Below, piece after piece: positions 1 through 5,486 of a stretch of 5,486 nucleotides of DNA. How positions within the stretch are numbered: position 1 is the first letter of the stretch; each line of letters opens with the position of its first letter. The translations under genes and the position numbers were made by a program. Origin of the DNA: an uncultured Litorilinea sp. Its GTDB lineage: Bacteria > Chloroflexota > Anaerolineae > Caldilineales > Caldilineaceae. Below the pieces are notes generated by a model. The model was not told the DNA's origin, did no database searches, and saw nothing but the letters and a program-made list of their open reading frames with translations. The stretch lies in the NCBI GenBank assembly GCA_946885925.1, contig CAMPHP010000271.1, forward strand, positions 1 to 5,486. Reading direction: 5' to 3'.

Positions 1-1339
1 TTTCTGCATGTTCATGTTGGGGTACGACAGGGAGAGCAGCTTCTAGACCGAAAATATCACAGAGCGCCGATACATAAAGGTCGGCCCCGTCATTGTGCGC
101 CAATTCTTTGATGCGAACCGTTGGTTCATGCAAAAGCTTGTTGACTATGGCACGTGAGAGATGCTGGATATGCTCGCGGGTGTCGGAATCAACAGGACCG
201 ATAAAACGCATCGTTCGTTCGACTTCTTGCTGCCGGATGCGCTCCGCCCGCTGTCGTAACTCTGCCACCAGTGGGCGCATCGAAAGCTCACGTTGTTCGA
301 ATTGCCACCGAGCAATCTCTTGCTCAATGATAGCATTAACCGCTGGTACTGCTTGCTCACGATTTGTAAGCGATTGATCTAGTCCTTGTCGCAAATCATC
401 GACATCCACCAACACAACGTTAGGTAGCGTACGCACTGTTGGATCAATATCTCGCGGCACGGCTAGGTCAATCAAAACTTGTCGCTCAGGTGCGTCTGCC
501 ACATGTTGGGCATCAACGATTTGCGCTCGTGTAATCACCACATCCGGAGAACTGGTTGCGGAAAAGATCACATCGGCACTCTGCAAAGTTTCGGGCAACT
601 GATTTAGTTCAATCGCCCGCCATGTCGGCTCGAGAAGCGCGGCCTGGGCGCGTGCAAGCGTGCGGTTTGCGACGGTTACATTGGCAACCTGGCGCAGACG
701 CAGTGCCTTCAAAGCCAGCAGACTCATCTCCCCTGCCCCAACAACTAGGACACGTACTTTCGAAAAGTCAGCAAAATAGTGCGCAGCCATGTTGAGCGCA
801 ACCGAACTCATGCTCACGGCTCGTGTGCTGATTTGCGTTTCAGTACGGGCGCGCTTGCCGACGCGAATGGCAGCGCGGAAAAGCAGTGAGAGCAGAGGTC
901 CGATTGTCCCCTCCTCTAGGCCGGACGTGTATGCAGCAATGACTTGGCCCTGAATTTGAGCCTCACCCAACACGAGCGAATCTAAGCCCGCGGCCACGCG
1001 GCAGAGATGGATAACGGCATCATCGTCGGTTCGCACAATCCAAGGGTCACTCTCTAAACCTTCCGCCCCTACGCCCAGATTTTCACTTACGAGGTTGGAT
1101 AACAGTGAGCATAGTTGGGCACAGAGAGACTCCAATGCATTGCTCTCGGTCACGACATAGAGTTCAAAACGATGGCATGTGGCGAGGACTGCCGATTCAC
1201 GCGCGTCAGGAACCTGTGCAGCCAATAATTCTGCCCAGCCCTGTTGGCAAGCTAACTGCTCGCGCACTTCCACGGGTGCAGTGGCATGACTCAATGCTAT
1301 AGAAGCCACACGTAGACCAGTTTGCAAGGTAGGAACCAT
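1..1339 (-). CDS. hemA: Glutamyl-tRNA reductase (C-terminus cut by window edge)
   Basis: Cytosolic enzyme of the C5 tetrapyrrole pathway: it reduces Glu-tRNA(Glu) with NADPH to glutamate-1-semialdehyde, the precursor of 5-aminolevulinate. The frame stays open for 446 codons to the window edge. Visible from the N-terminus: the SHATAPVEVRE block (18-27), the catalytic-cysteine motif TCHRFELY with Cys55, HLCRVAAGLDSLVLGEAQI (111-129) of the catalytic domain, the Rossmann loop GAGEM (201-205) and NRT (225-227) of the NADPH domain, and the helical dimerisation domain with AIVNKLLHEPTVRIKELA (397-414). Family members are usually about 420-450 residues, so only a few residues are missing. The usual motif is TCNRxE(I/L)Y; here Asn is His and the next variable position is Phe. 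An in-frame ATG at 1360 would add seven residues. I prefer 1339 because a purine-rich ribosome site precedes it and a hairpin sits just upstream of 1360. It is divergent from the plus-strand operon. Confidence 0.96.
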   Translation of the reverse strand, partial: MVPTLQTGLRVASIALSHATAPVEVREQLACQQGWAELLAAQVPDARESAVLATCHRFELYVVTESNALESLCAQLCSLLSNLVSENLGVGAEGLESDPWIVRTDDDAVIHLCRVAAGLDSLVLGEAQIQGQVIAAYTSGLEEGTIGPLLSLLFRAAIRVGKRARTETQISTRAVSMSSVALNMAAHYFADFSKVRVLVVGAGEMSLLALKALRLRQVANVTVANRTLARAQAALLEPTWRAIELNQLPETLQSADVIFSATSSPDVVITRAQIVDAQHVADAPERQVLIDLAVPRDIDPTVRTLPNVVLVDVDDLRQGLDQSLTNREQAVPAVNAIIEQEIARWQFEQRELSMRPLVAELRQRAERIRQQEVERTMRFIGPVDSDTREHIQHLSRAIVNKLLHEPTVRIKELAHNDGADLYVSALCDIFGLEAALPVVPQHEHAE

Positions 1340-1342
1340 CAA

Positions 1343-1350
1343 CTCTTCTT
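1343..1350 (-). promoter_or_regulatory. Ribosome binding site supporting the 1339 hemA start
   Basis: On the minus strand AAGAAGAG ends 3 nt before the ATG at 1339. It is purine-rich but short-spaced. The alternative ATG at 1360 is preceded by CGCTAATT and a stable dyad with no Shine-Dalgarno-like sequence. The 1339 start also gives an N-terminus closer to the usual length before the first conserved strand. Confidence 0.45.
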
Positions 1351-1365
1351 CACCCGTCATAATTA

Positions 1366-1384
1366 GCGGAAATACAATTTCCGC
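1366..1384 (-). repeat. Perfect 8-bp inverted repeat in the hemA leader
   Basis: GCGGAAAT (1366-1373) and ATTTCCGC (1377-1384) are exact reverse complements around a 3-nt centre. In hemA mRNA this would form an 8-bp stem with a UGU loop ending 5 nt before the ATG at 1360 and 26 nt before the ATG at 1339. No U-run follows it, so it is not a canonical intrinsic terminator. It could be a dimeric-repressor operator or a translational or RNA-stability hairpin. The dyad is seen directly; its role is inferred. Confidence 0.7.
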
Positions 1385-1421
1385 GTAAAATTCTATGTAA
1401 ATCTACGTAAACCTACGTGAA
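1380..1421 (-). repeat. 10-bp direct repeat array in the hemA leader
   Basis: Plus-strand reading gives three head-to-tail units: TCTATGTAAA (1392-1401), TCTACGTAAA (1402-1411) and CCTACGTGAA (1412-1421), consensus YCTAYGTRAA. A degraded copy, TCCGCGTAAA (1380-1389), precedes them with a 12-bp offset and overlaps the right arm of the neighbouring inverted repeat. An isolated copy, TCTATGTGAA, lies at 1461-1470, about 50 bp (five helical turns) from the third unit. Ten-bp spacing puts the units on one face of the helix, as expected for cooperative binding of a direct-repeat regulator. The array falls just downstream of the predicted hemA transcription start. The regulator is unknown. Confidence 0.65.
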
Positions 1422-1430
1422 TTTGCTGCT

Positions 1431-1459
1431 AGTGTACACGACAGCAGGAGTTCGGTCAA
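1431..1459 (-). promoter_or_regulatory. Predicted sigma70-type promoter of hemA
   Basis: On the minus strand the -35 is TTGACC (1454-1459, 5 of 6 to TTGACA), the spacer is exactly 17 bp, and the -10 is TACACT (1431-1436, 4 of 6 to TATAAT). Transcription would start near 1424, giving a leader of about 85 nt to the 1339 start codon. The -10 overlaps the 8-bp palindrome GTGTACAC (1432-1439). A repeat copy at 1461-1470 abuts the -35 on its upstream side and the tandem repeats begin just past the start point. A repressor or activator on these sites would therefore directly affect RNA polymerase. Confidence 0.6.
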
Positions 1460-1520
1460 GTCTATGTGAAAAAAAGTTTGTCTAAGAACTACCTGTATTA
1501 GCTTCTATTACGACAAATGT

Positions 1521-1550
1521 TTGCTGCGGGTCGCGCCGCTCTGGTAGACT
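1521..1550 (+). promoter_or_regulatory. Weak candidate promoter for the thrH-fbpC operon
   Basis: TAGACT (1545-1550) with an upstream TG (1542-1543) fits an extended -10, with a poor -35 TTGCTG (1521-1526) at 18 bp. The better-looking -10 GATAAT (1553-1558) has no acceptable -35 at 15-19 bp. A promoter for the right-hand operon must lie between the hemA control region and 1630, but which hexamers are used cannot be settled by eye. Confidence 0.25.
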
Positions 1551-1576
1551 TGGATAATGTAACCCTTTTATGGGGT

Positions 1577-1591
1577 GTAAAATTAGTTTAC
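1577..1591. promoter_or_regulatory. AT-rich 15-bp dyad, candidate operator of the iron/flavodoxin operon
   Basis: GTAAA (1577-1581) and TTTAC (1587-1591) are exact inverted arms around a 5-bp centre that is itself partly symmetric. The dyad lies just downstream of all the candidate -10 elements for the plus-strand operon and about 40 bp before the thrH start, a usual place for a repressor site. It does not match the classic Fur consensus well (GATAAT-type arms are lacking), so the regulator is unassigned. Short AT-rich dyads also arise by chance. Confidence 0.3.
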
Positions 1592-1613
1592 CCGAAGATC
1601 GAATGAAAGATGC

Positions 1614-1619
1614 AAAGGA
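1614..1619 (+). promoter_or_regulatory. Ribosome binding site deciding the thrH start
   Basis: AAAGGA lies 10 nt before the ATG at 1630. The upstream in-frame ATGs at 1570 and 1603 have no comparable site. They would also add 20 or 9 residues before a family that normally begins a few residues ahead of its DLEG motif. Confidence 0.55.
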
Positions 1620-1629
1620 TGCAGTCATA

Positions 1630-2274
1630 ATGGGCGTTACCCAACCGCCATTGTTGGCGATAGATCTAGAAGGAATCCTCCTCCCTGAAATCTGGATCGC
1701 CGTTGCCGAACGCACGGGAATACCGCAACTGCGCTTGACAACCCGAGATGTGGCCGACTACGACGAGCTGATGAAGATGCGGCTCGGAATCCTGCGTGAG
1801 CAGAAACTGGGTTTGGCTGATATACAGGAAGTAATCAAGCAAATGGATGTATTACCCGGTGCTCAAGAGTTTTTGGCTTGGGCACGCAGCTATCTCCCGG
1901 TGATCATCATCACAGATAGCTACTATGAGTTGGTGGCACCTTTTCTGCCAAAGCTTCAGTTTGCCACCGTCTTTGCACATCAGCTTGAAGTAGATGACAG
2001 TGGTATGCTCGTCAACTATCACCTTCGCACGACTGAAGGCAAACGCAAAGCGTTAGAATCATTTCGCATGTTGGGTTTTCGGACGATGGCAGTTGGCGAT
2101 TCCTATAATGATATCGGCATGTTACAGACGGCTGATCGAGGTGTTCTCTTCCGGCCTCCGGCCAATGTTTGTGCCGACTATCCCGACTTCCCCGTCGCTC
2201 ACGCCTACAGTGCGCTACGCCAGCATGTAGAACAATTTCTGGCGGGGAAAGTTCCGGCTGCATCGCGCAGCTAG
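1630..2274 (+). CDS. thrH: ThrH-family phosphoserine phosphatase / homoserine phosphotransferase (HAD superfamily)
   Basis: Cytosolic HAD-superfamily enzyme of 214 residues, close to the roughly 205 residues of Pseudomonas ThrH. That enzyme dephosphorylates phosphoserine and can pass the phosphate to homoserine, linking serine and threonine synthesis. Motif I is DLEGI with Asp12 as predicted nucleophile and Glu14 in place of the usual second Asp, the ThrH hallmark. It is followed by the ThrH-type block [13 protein letters not shown] (19-31) and the cap segment [12 protein letters not shown] (37-48). Motif II is TDS (95-97), with Thr95 where Ser is common; the motif III lysine is probably Lys138; motif IV is GDSYND (156-161) with Asp157 and Asp161. 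It is the first gene of the plus-strand operon, 6 nt before flavodoxin. That placement is odd because no serine or threonine genes are adjacent. Family assignment is strong; the in vivo substrate is inferred. Confidence 0.9.
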   Translation: MGVTQPPLLAIDLEGILLPEIWIAVAERTGIPQLRLTTRDVADYDELMKMRLGILREQKLGLADIQEVIKQMDVLPGAQEFLAWARSYLPVIIITDSYYELVAPFLPKLQFATVFAHQLEVDDSGMLVNYHLRTTEGKRKALESFRMLGFRTMAVGDSYNDIGMLQTADRGVLFRPPANVCADYPDFPVAHAYSALRQHVEQFLAGKVPAASRS

Positions 2275-2280
2275 TCACCT

Positions 2281-2820
2281 ATGATCGGATTGTTCTTCGG
2301 CAGCACGAACGGCAATACGGCTGCCGTGGCTCAACTAATCCAGCGCGAGTTTGCTGAACAGGTTGGCATAGAGGTCGAACTCTTTGATATCGCTGAATAT
2401 TACTTGGAAGAAATGCTAGAGTTCGACTACTTGATCCTGGGAATCCCCACCTGGAATATCGGTCAGCTCCAGCGTGACTGGGAAGCAGTCTTTGACGAAT
2501 TCGATCAGCTGAATTTACATGATAAGCAAGCTGCGGTCTTTGGTTTGGGAGATCAAGAAGGCTATCCCGATACGTTTGGAGATGCACTCTTTTTCCTGGC
2601 AGATAAGCTAGAAAGCCAGGGGATTAAGCTGGCTGGCTCTTGGCCTACTGAGGGCTACACCTTCAGCGGGTCATGGGCTGTTCGCGACGACCGTTTTCTT
2701 GGATTGATGATTGACGAAGACAATCAAGCGGATCTGACACCCGAACGCGTCGAAGCGTGGGTGCGACAATTGGTTAACGAGTTTGGACTTACAGAATTAC
2801 AAAATAATACAACAGCATAA
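2281..2820 (+). CDS. fldA: Long-chain flavodoxin
   Basis: Soluble FMN electron carrier of 179 residues, the size of long-chain flavodoxins (FldA/IsiB/NifF class), which commonly substitute for ferredoxin under iron limitation or serve nitrogenase. Visible: phosphate-binding loop GSTNGNT (7-13), first FMN-flanking loop PTWNIGQL (56-63) with Trp58, second flavin loop [16 protein letters not shown] (88-103) with Tyr95 stacking on the isoalloxazine, and the long-chain insertion through [15 protein letters not shown] (125-139). The family signature [13 protein letters not shown] (141-153) follows. There is no Shine-Dalgarno-like sequence in the 6-nt gap after thrH, and the plus strand there reads TCACCT, so translation probably depends on reinitiation after thrH. 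Which reductase and acceptor it serves cannot be told. The iron transporter genes downstream favour an iron-sparing role. Confidence 0.95.
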   Translation: MIGLFFGSTNGNTAAVAQLIQREFAEQVGIEVELFDIAEYYLEEMLEFDYLILGIPTWNIGQLQRDWEAVFDEFDQLNLHDKQAAVFGLGDQEGYPDTFGDALFFLADKLESQGIKLAGSWPTEGYTFSGSWAVRDDRFLGLMIDEDNQADLTPERVEAWVRQLVNEFGLTELQNNTTA

Positions 2821-2824
2821 AAGC

Positions 2825-3319
2825 ATGGCAAATCAAGTGAAAGTTGAATCTATCTCCAACCACCCGACCGGCGAGCGGGATCGCCTATGGGCCAACATAA
2901 TTAGTCCCGCGGGTTATATCTTGGCTGTCTCCTATCCGGTGTTAGCCCTCTCCACTGGTGTCCGTGCCCTCTACCAACTCTTTGTACGGGATGACATTAC
3001 CTATTATCTGCCCGTGATCTTGAGTGGTGTTGCCGCACTCTGCTACCTTTTGGCAGCCATTGGCTTTGCCTATCGCCGTCGTTGGACCTGGTGGCTCTCG
3101 GTATCTGTATTAGGTGTCGAGACGATGATGACCATCGTGATTGGCATCTGGAGTTTCATTGACCCACCCTTTGTTGGAAGCACAGTCTGGCGTCACTTTG
3201 GCGAAGACTATGGATATTTCCCGCTGTTCCAGCCGCTCTTAGGACTGCTTTGGCTATTTTGGCCGCAAACTTTGAACGCCTATGAGGTACGGACGCGGCA
3301 ACGAGCAGAGGCAACATGA
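2825..3319 (+). CDS. Small integral membrane protein of unknown function
   Basis: Not a family I can name. It has 164 residues with a polar N-terminal tail (1-25) and four predicted membrane helices at about 28-51, 59-82, 88-113 and 131-152, with an Arg/Trp-rich turn (YRRRWTWW, 83-90) between helices 2 and 3. The stretch [21 protein letters not shown] (120-140) before helix 4 resembles, from memory, small uncharacterised actinobacterial membrane proteins with a VW...YG(F/Y).P motif; this is unverified. I start at 2825, 4 nt after the flavodoxin stop, because the in-frame ATG at 2783 would run deep into the flavodoxin gene. Its stop overlaps the permease start by 4 nt (ATGA), implying coupled translation. 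It may be an accessory part of iron uptake or membrane redox, but that rests on position only. Confidence 0.85.
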   Translation: MANQVKVESISNHPTGERDRLWANIISPAGYILAVSYPVLALSTGVRALYQLFVRDDITYYLPVILSGVAALCYLLAAIGFAYRRRWTWWLSVSVLGVETMMTIVIGIWSFIDPPFVGSTVWRHFGEDYGYFPLFQPLLGLLWLFWPQTLNAYEVRTRQRAEAT

Positions 3320-4947
3320 GAGCGCTCGCCCCAGCCTCTGTCTCCAACCCACCGCGCCGGCTCTTTTTTCCTATGCAGTCGCGCGGTGTGCTTGCATTAA
3401 GTATCGTTGCTGGCTTGATTGCGCTTGCAATGGCCCTACCGCTACTCTATCTCCTGATTCGCGCCTCAAGTGTAGGCTGGGCAAATGCCTACGAATTGCT
3501 AATTCGTCCGCAAACGCTCCAGATTATCATCAATAGCCTCACGCTAGCGCTTCTAGTCACCTCGATCTCCTTGATGATCAGCTTGCCACTGGCATGGATA
3601 ACGGTGCGCACCAATTTGCCAGGCCGCCGCTGGTGGGGTGTACTTTGCAGCCTGCCACTGGTCTTTCCTAGCTATGTGGGCAGCTATTCTCTCGTCGCTA
3701 TGATGGGACCGCGCGGCATTGTGCAAGGATGGCTGGAGCCGTTTGGTGTGGAGCGCCTGCCTTCGATCTACGGCTTGTTCGGTGCAACCTGGGCCTTAAC
3801 AATCTTTACCTATCCGTACCTTTACCTTAGCATTCGTGCCGGGCTGCGTAACCTTGATCCATCCCTAGAGGAAGCCGCACGCAGTCTGGGATACAGCCCG
3901 TGGCGCAGTTTCTTCTACGTCACCCTCCCCAATCTTCGCCCATCGATTGCTGGGGGGGCGCTGCTGGTGGCACTCTATGTCCTCAGCGATTTCGGCGCAG
4001 TCTCACTCTTGCGCTTTAGCAGCTTTACCCGTGCCATCTATGTCCAATATGGCAGCAGCTTTGACCGCAGCCTCGCATCGCTATTGTCCCTCGTCCTTGT
4101 CATCATCAGCTTGACGCTGTTGATAGCTGTCCAGCACATGCAAGGCGTCGCACGCTATCATCGCGCAGGCGTAGGCACAAGCCGTCGCCCGCAGCCCTTG
4201 ACGCTAGGACGTTGGCGCTGGCCTGCGCTCTTCTTCTGTGCCGCAGTTGTACTCGCCTCACTCATCCTCCCGGCGGGCGTGGTGACCTACTGGCTGGTCC
4301 GCGGCCTACTGGCAGGTGAGTCTGTCGTGGCAATAGGGCCAGCACTATGGAACAGCGTGCGTGCCGCTGGATTAGCAGCCATAGCCGCGGCTGCACTGGC
4401 GCTACCCGTTGCCTATTTGAATGTGCGCTTCCCAGGTCGCTATAGCACCTGGGTATATAATCTAGCCTATATCGGCAACGGTCTACCCGGAATTGTTATT
4501 GCGCTTAGTTTGGTCTTTTTTGGCGCAAACTATGCCCCCTATCTCTATCAAACGCTTGCCATGTTGATCTTTGCCTATGTGGTGCGCTTCTTACCAGAAG
4601 CTACCGGCACGGTGCGCGCTGGGTTGCTCCAAATTAGCCCCCGCTTGGAAGAAGCCGCTCGCGGTTTGGGTCTTAATCGTCGCCAAGCCATTAGGCGGGT
4701 GACCATTCCGCTGCTCCAGCCAGGTATTTGGGCCGGTATCGCACTTGTCTTTCTCAGCACAATCAAGGAACTCCCTGCCACTTTGCTCTTGGGGCCAACG
4801 GGCTTTTCGACACTAGCGACTCAGATTTGGTCAGCCACGAGCGAGGCTTTTTACACTCGTGCCGCACTCCCTGCCCTGATTTTGCTGGTCGTCTCTGGAT
4901 TGAGTATTGTCCTGATTTTGCGCCAAGAGGAGCGGGGTGGATTATGA
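3316..4947 (+). CDS. fbpB: Ferric-iron ABC transporter permease, two fused domains (FbpB/AfuB-like)
   Basis: Inner-membrane permease of 543 residues made of two homologous binding-protein-dependent transport domains, so one chain forms the whole channel. Each half has about six helices (roughly 24-274 and 302-536). Each carries an EAA loop that docks the ATPase: [21 protein letters not shown] (185-205) and [21 protein letters not shown] (445-465). The segment [11 protein letters not shown] (114-124) and the DFGAVSLL strand (225-232) resemble Fe(III) permeases of the FbpB/SfuB/AfuB group more than thiamine ThiP, though substrate cannot be fixed from the permease alone. The start at 3316 overlaps the previous stop in ATGA, with AGAGG 4 nt upstream. 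An internal ATG at 3373 is an alternative that would drop a 19-residue tail. The 3' end overlaps the ATPase start in another ATGA. Confidence 0.93.
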   Translation: MRALAPASVSNPPRRLFFPMQSRGVLALSIVAGLIALAMALPLLYLLIRASSVGWANAYELLIRPQTLQIIINSLTLALLVTSISLMISLPLAWITVRTNLPGRRWWGVLCSLPLVFPSYVGSYSLVAMMGPRGIVQGWLEPFGVERLPSIYGLFGATWALTIFTYPYLYLSIRAGLRNLDPSLEEAARSLGYSPWRSFFYVTLPNLRPSIAGGALLVALYVLSDFGAVSLLRFSSFTRAIYVQYGSSFDRSLASLLSLVLVIISLTLLIAVQHMQGVARYHRAGVGTSRRPQPLTLGRWRWPALFFCAAVVLASLILPAGVVTYWLVRGLLAGESVVAIGPALWNSVRAAGLAAIAAAALALPVAYLNVRFPGRYSTWVYNLAYIGNGLPGIVIALSLVFFGANYAPYLYQTLAMLIFAYVVRFLPEATGTVRAGLLQISPRLEEAARGLGLNRRQAIRRVTIPLLQPGIWAGIALVFLSTIKELPATLLLGPTGFSTLATQIWSATSEAFYTRAALPALILLVVSGLSIVLILRQEERGGL

Positions 4948-5486
4948 TGCTAGCCAAGACCTCTCCGCTCACCTCTACGTCGACGCCTCCTGCTCCGCCA
5001 GCACCAAAAGAAATTGCGGTTGCTGTACGCCATGCCGTCAAGCACTTTAGCGGAATTTCAGCGGCTCGCGATGTCTCGTTGGAGCTACCTAAAGGCCAAT
5101 TGATGGCACTATTAGGGCCAAGCGGGTGTGGCAAAACAACAACGCTCCGGCTGATTGCTGGCTTCGAGCGTCTAGACGCGGGCGAGATTGAAATTGCGGG
5201 GCACGTTGTAGCCCGGCCAGGGCTTCATCTGCCCCCGGAACAGCGACGTATTGGCATGGTCTTTCAAGAATATGCGCTATTTCCTCATCTTACGGTAGCA
5301 GAGAATATTCGTTTTGGCCTACATAGCTACGCGGGAAATGTGTTACAGCGTGTCACCACGGTCTTGGCTCTCGTAGGGCTGGAGGGACTAGACAAGCGAT
5401 ACCCACATGAACTCAGCGGCGGGCAGCAACAGCGCGTTGCATTGGCCCGCGCGCTTGCTCCAGAGCCAGATTTGATTCTGCTGGAC
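4944..5486 (+). CDS. fbpC: Ferric-iron ABC transporter ATP-binding protein, N-terminal part (cut by window edge)
   Basis: Cytoplasmic nucleotide-binding subunit that would power the preceding permease. 181 codons are present before the window ends. Visible in order: Walker [10 protein letters not shown] (58-66), Q-loop [21 protein letters not shown] (106-126) with Gln108, a sequence typical of FbpC/AfuC-like proteins, ABC signature LSGGQQQR (157-164), and Walker B DLILLD (176-181), broken off at its final Asp. The catalytic Glu, H-loop His and any C-terminal regulatory domain lie outside. The ATG at 4944 overlaps the permease stop by 4 nt, with purine-rich GGGGTGG (4934-4940) and GAGGAG (4927-4932) upstream. 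A second ATG follows directly at 4947. Residues 6-21 form a Ser/Thr/Pro/Ala-rich extension ahead of the first beta strand, longer than usual for this family. Confidence 0.95.
   Translation, partial: MMLAKTSPLTSTSTPPAPPAPKEIAVAVRHAVKHFSGISAARDVSLELPKGQLMALLGPSGCGKTTTLRLIAGFERLDAGEIEIAGHVVARPGLHLPPEQRRIGMVFQEYALFPHLTVAENIRFGLHSYAGNVLQRVTTVLALVGLEGLDKRYPHELSGGQQQRVALARALAPEPDLILLD

Noticed and set aside
145..360. Short minus-strand frame inside the hemA region, and plus-strand frames at 93-377, 556-795 and 1105-1302
   Set aside because: The minus-strand frame at 2-1339 encodes a full set of glutamyl-tRNA reductase motifs; these others are compositionally odd out-of-frame readings with no recognisable domains.
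1366..1384. Intrinsic terminator between the divergent genes
   Set aside because: Both flanking genes point away from this region, the stem is AT-rich in its upper part and no U-run follows on either strand.
1390..1395. Second hemA -10 (TAGAAT on the minus strand)
   Set aside because: It is a 5 of 6 match but lies within the repeats and has no -35-like hexamer at 15-19 bp; the 1431-1459 promoter is much better.
1392..1421. CRISPR or other mobile-element repeat array
   Set aside because: The units are only 10 bp, directly abutting with no spacers, and lie in a promoter region; an operator array fits better.
1482..1715. Minus-strand frame overlapping the thrH start
   Set aside because: It overlaps the convincing thrH coding region antisense, has no ribosome site or domain, and would lie within the divergent promoter region.
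3952..3958. Run of seven G in the permease as a phase-variation tract
   Set aside because: The reading frame is intact through it, the tract is short, and transporters of this type are not usually phase-variable.
3316..4947. Thiamine (ThiP) permease as the identity of the fused permease
   Set aside because: ThiP is also fused, but the PSYVGSY and DFGAVS segments, the FbpC-like Q-loop of the partner ATPase and the flavodoxin neighbour favour ferric iron. The alternative is not fully excluded.
4763..5134. 123-residue minus-strand frame across the permease/ATPase junction
   Set aside because: It is antisense to two genes with strong family motifs, including the EAA loop neighbourhood and Walker A. 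It looks like a codon-bias shadow.

Overview
The window is ordinary, gene-dense bacterial chromosome. It holds two divergent transcription units separated by about 290 bp of regulatory DNA. Base composition looks balanced and no rRNA, tRNA, insertion sequence or CRISPR array is visible. The gene content (C5-pathway glutamyl-tRNA reductase, ThrH-type phosphatase, long-chain flavodoxin, ferric-iron ABC transporter) does not fix the taxon. A Chloroflexota-like bacterium is my weak guess, not a demonstrated placement.

Left unit, minus strand (1-1339, leaving the window on the left): hemA, glutamyl-tRNA reductase, nearly complete at its C-terminus. Upstream of it is an unusually structured leader. 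It has a good sigma70-type promoter (-35 at 1454-1459, 17-bp spacer, -10 at 1431-1436) and three head-to-tail 10-bp repeats at 1392-1421, with related copies at 1380-1389 and 1461-1470. A perfect 8-bp inverted repeat (1366-1384) lies just before the start codon. This looks like a dedicated control region for tetrapyrrole synthesis and is the most interesting part of the window.

Right unit, plus strand (1630-5486, leaving the window on the right): five tightly packed genes, probably one operon. In order they are a ThrH-family HAD phosphatase/phosphotransferase, a long-chain flavodoxin, an unrecognised small protein with four predicted membrane helices, a fused two-domain ferric-iron ABC permease (FbpB/AfuB-like), and the N-terminal part of the matching ATPase (FbpC-like), cut at its Walker B aspartate. 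Gaps are 6 and 4 nt, followed by two 4-nt ATGA overlaps. Flavodoxin commonly replaces ferredoxin when iron is scarce, so its linkage to an iron importer suggests an iron-limitation operon. The roles of ThrH and the membrane protein in it are not explained. No iron-binding protein gene is in the window, and no convincing Fur box is visible. A 15-bp dyad at 1577-1591 is the best operator candidate.

Nothing here proves a new biological system. The leads are the hemA leader architecture and the unknown membrane protein inside an iron/flavodoxin operon.
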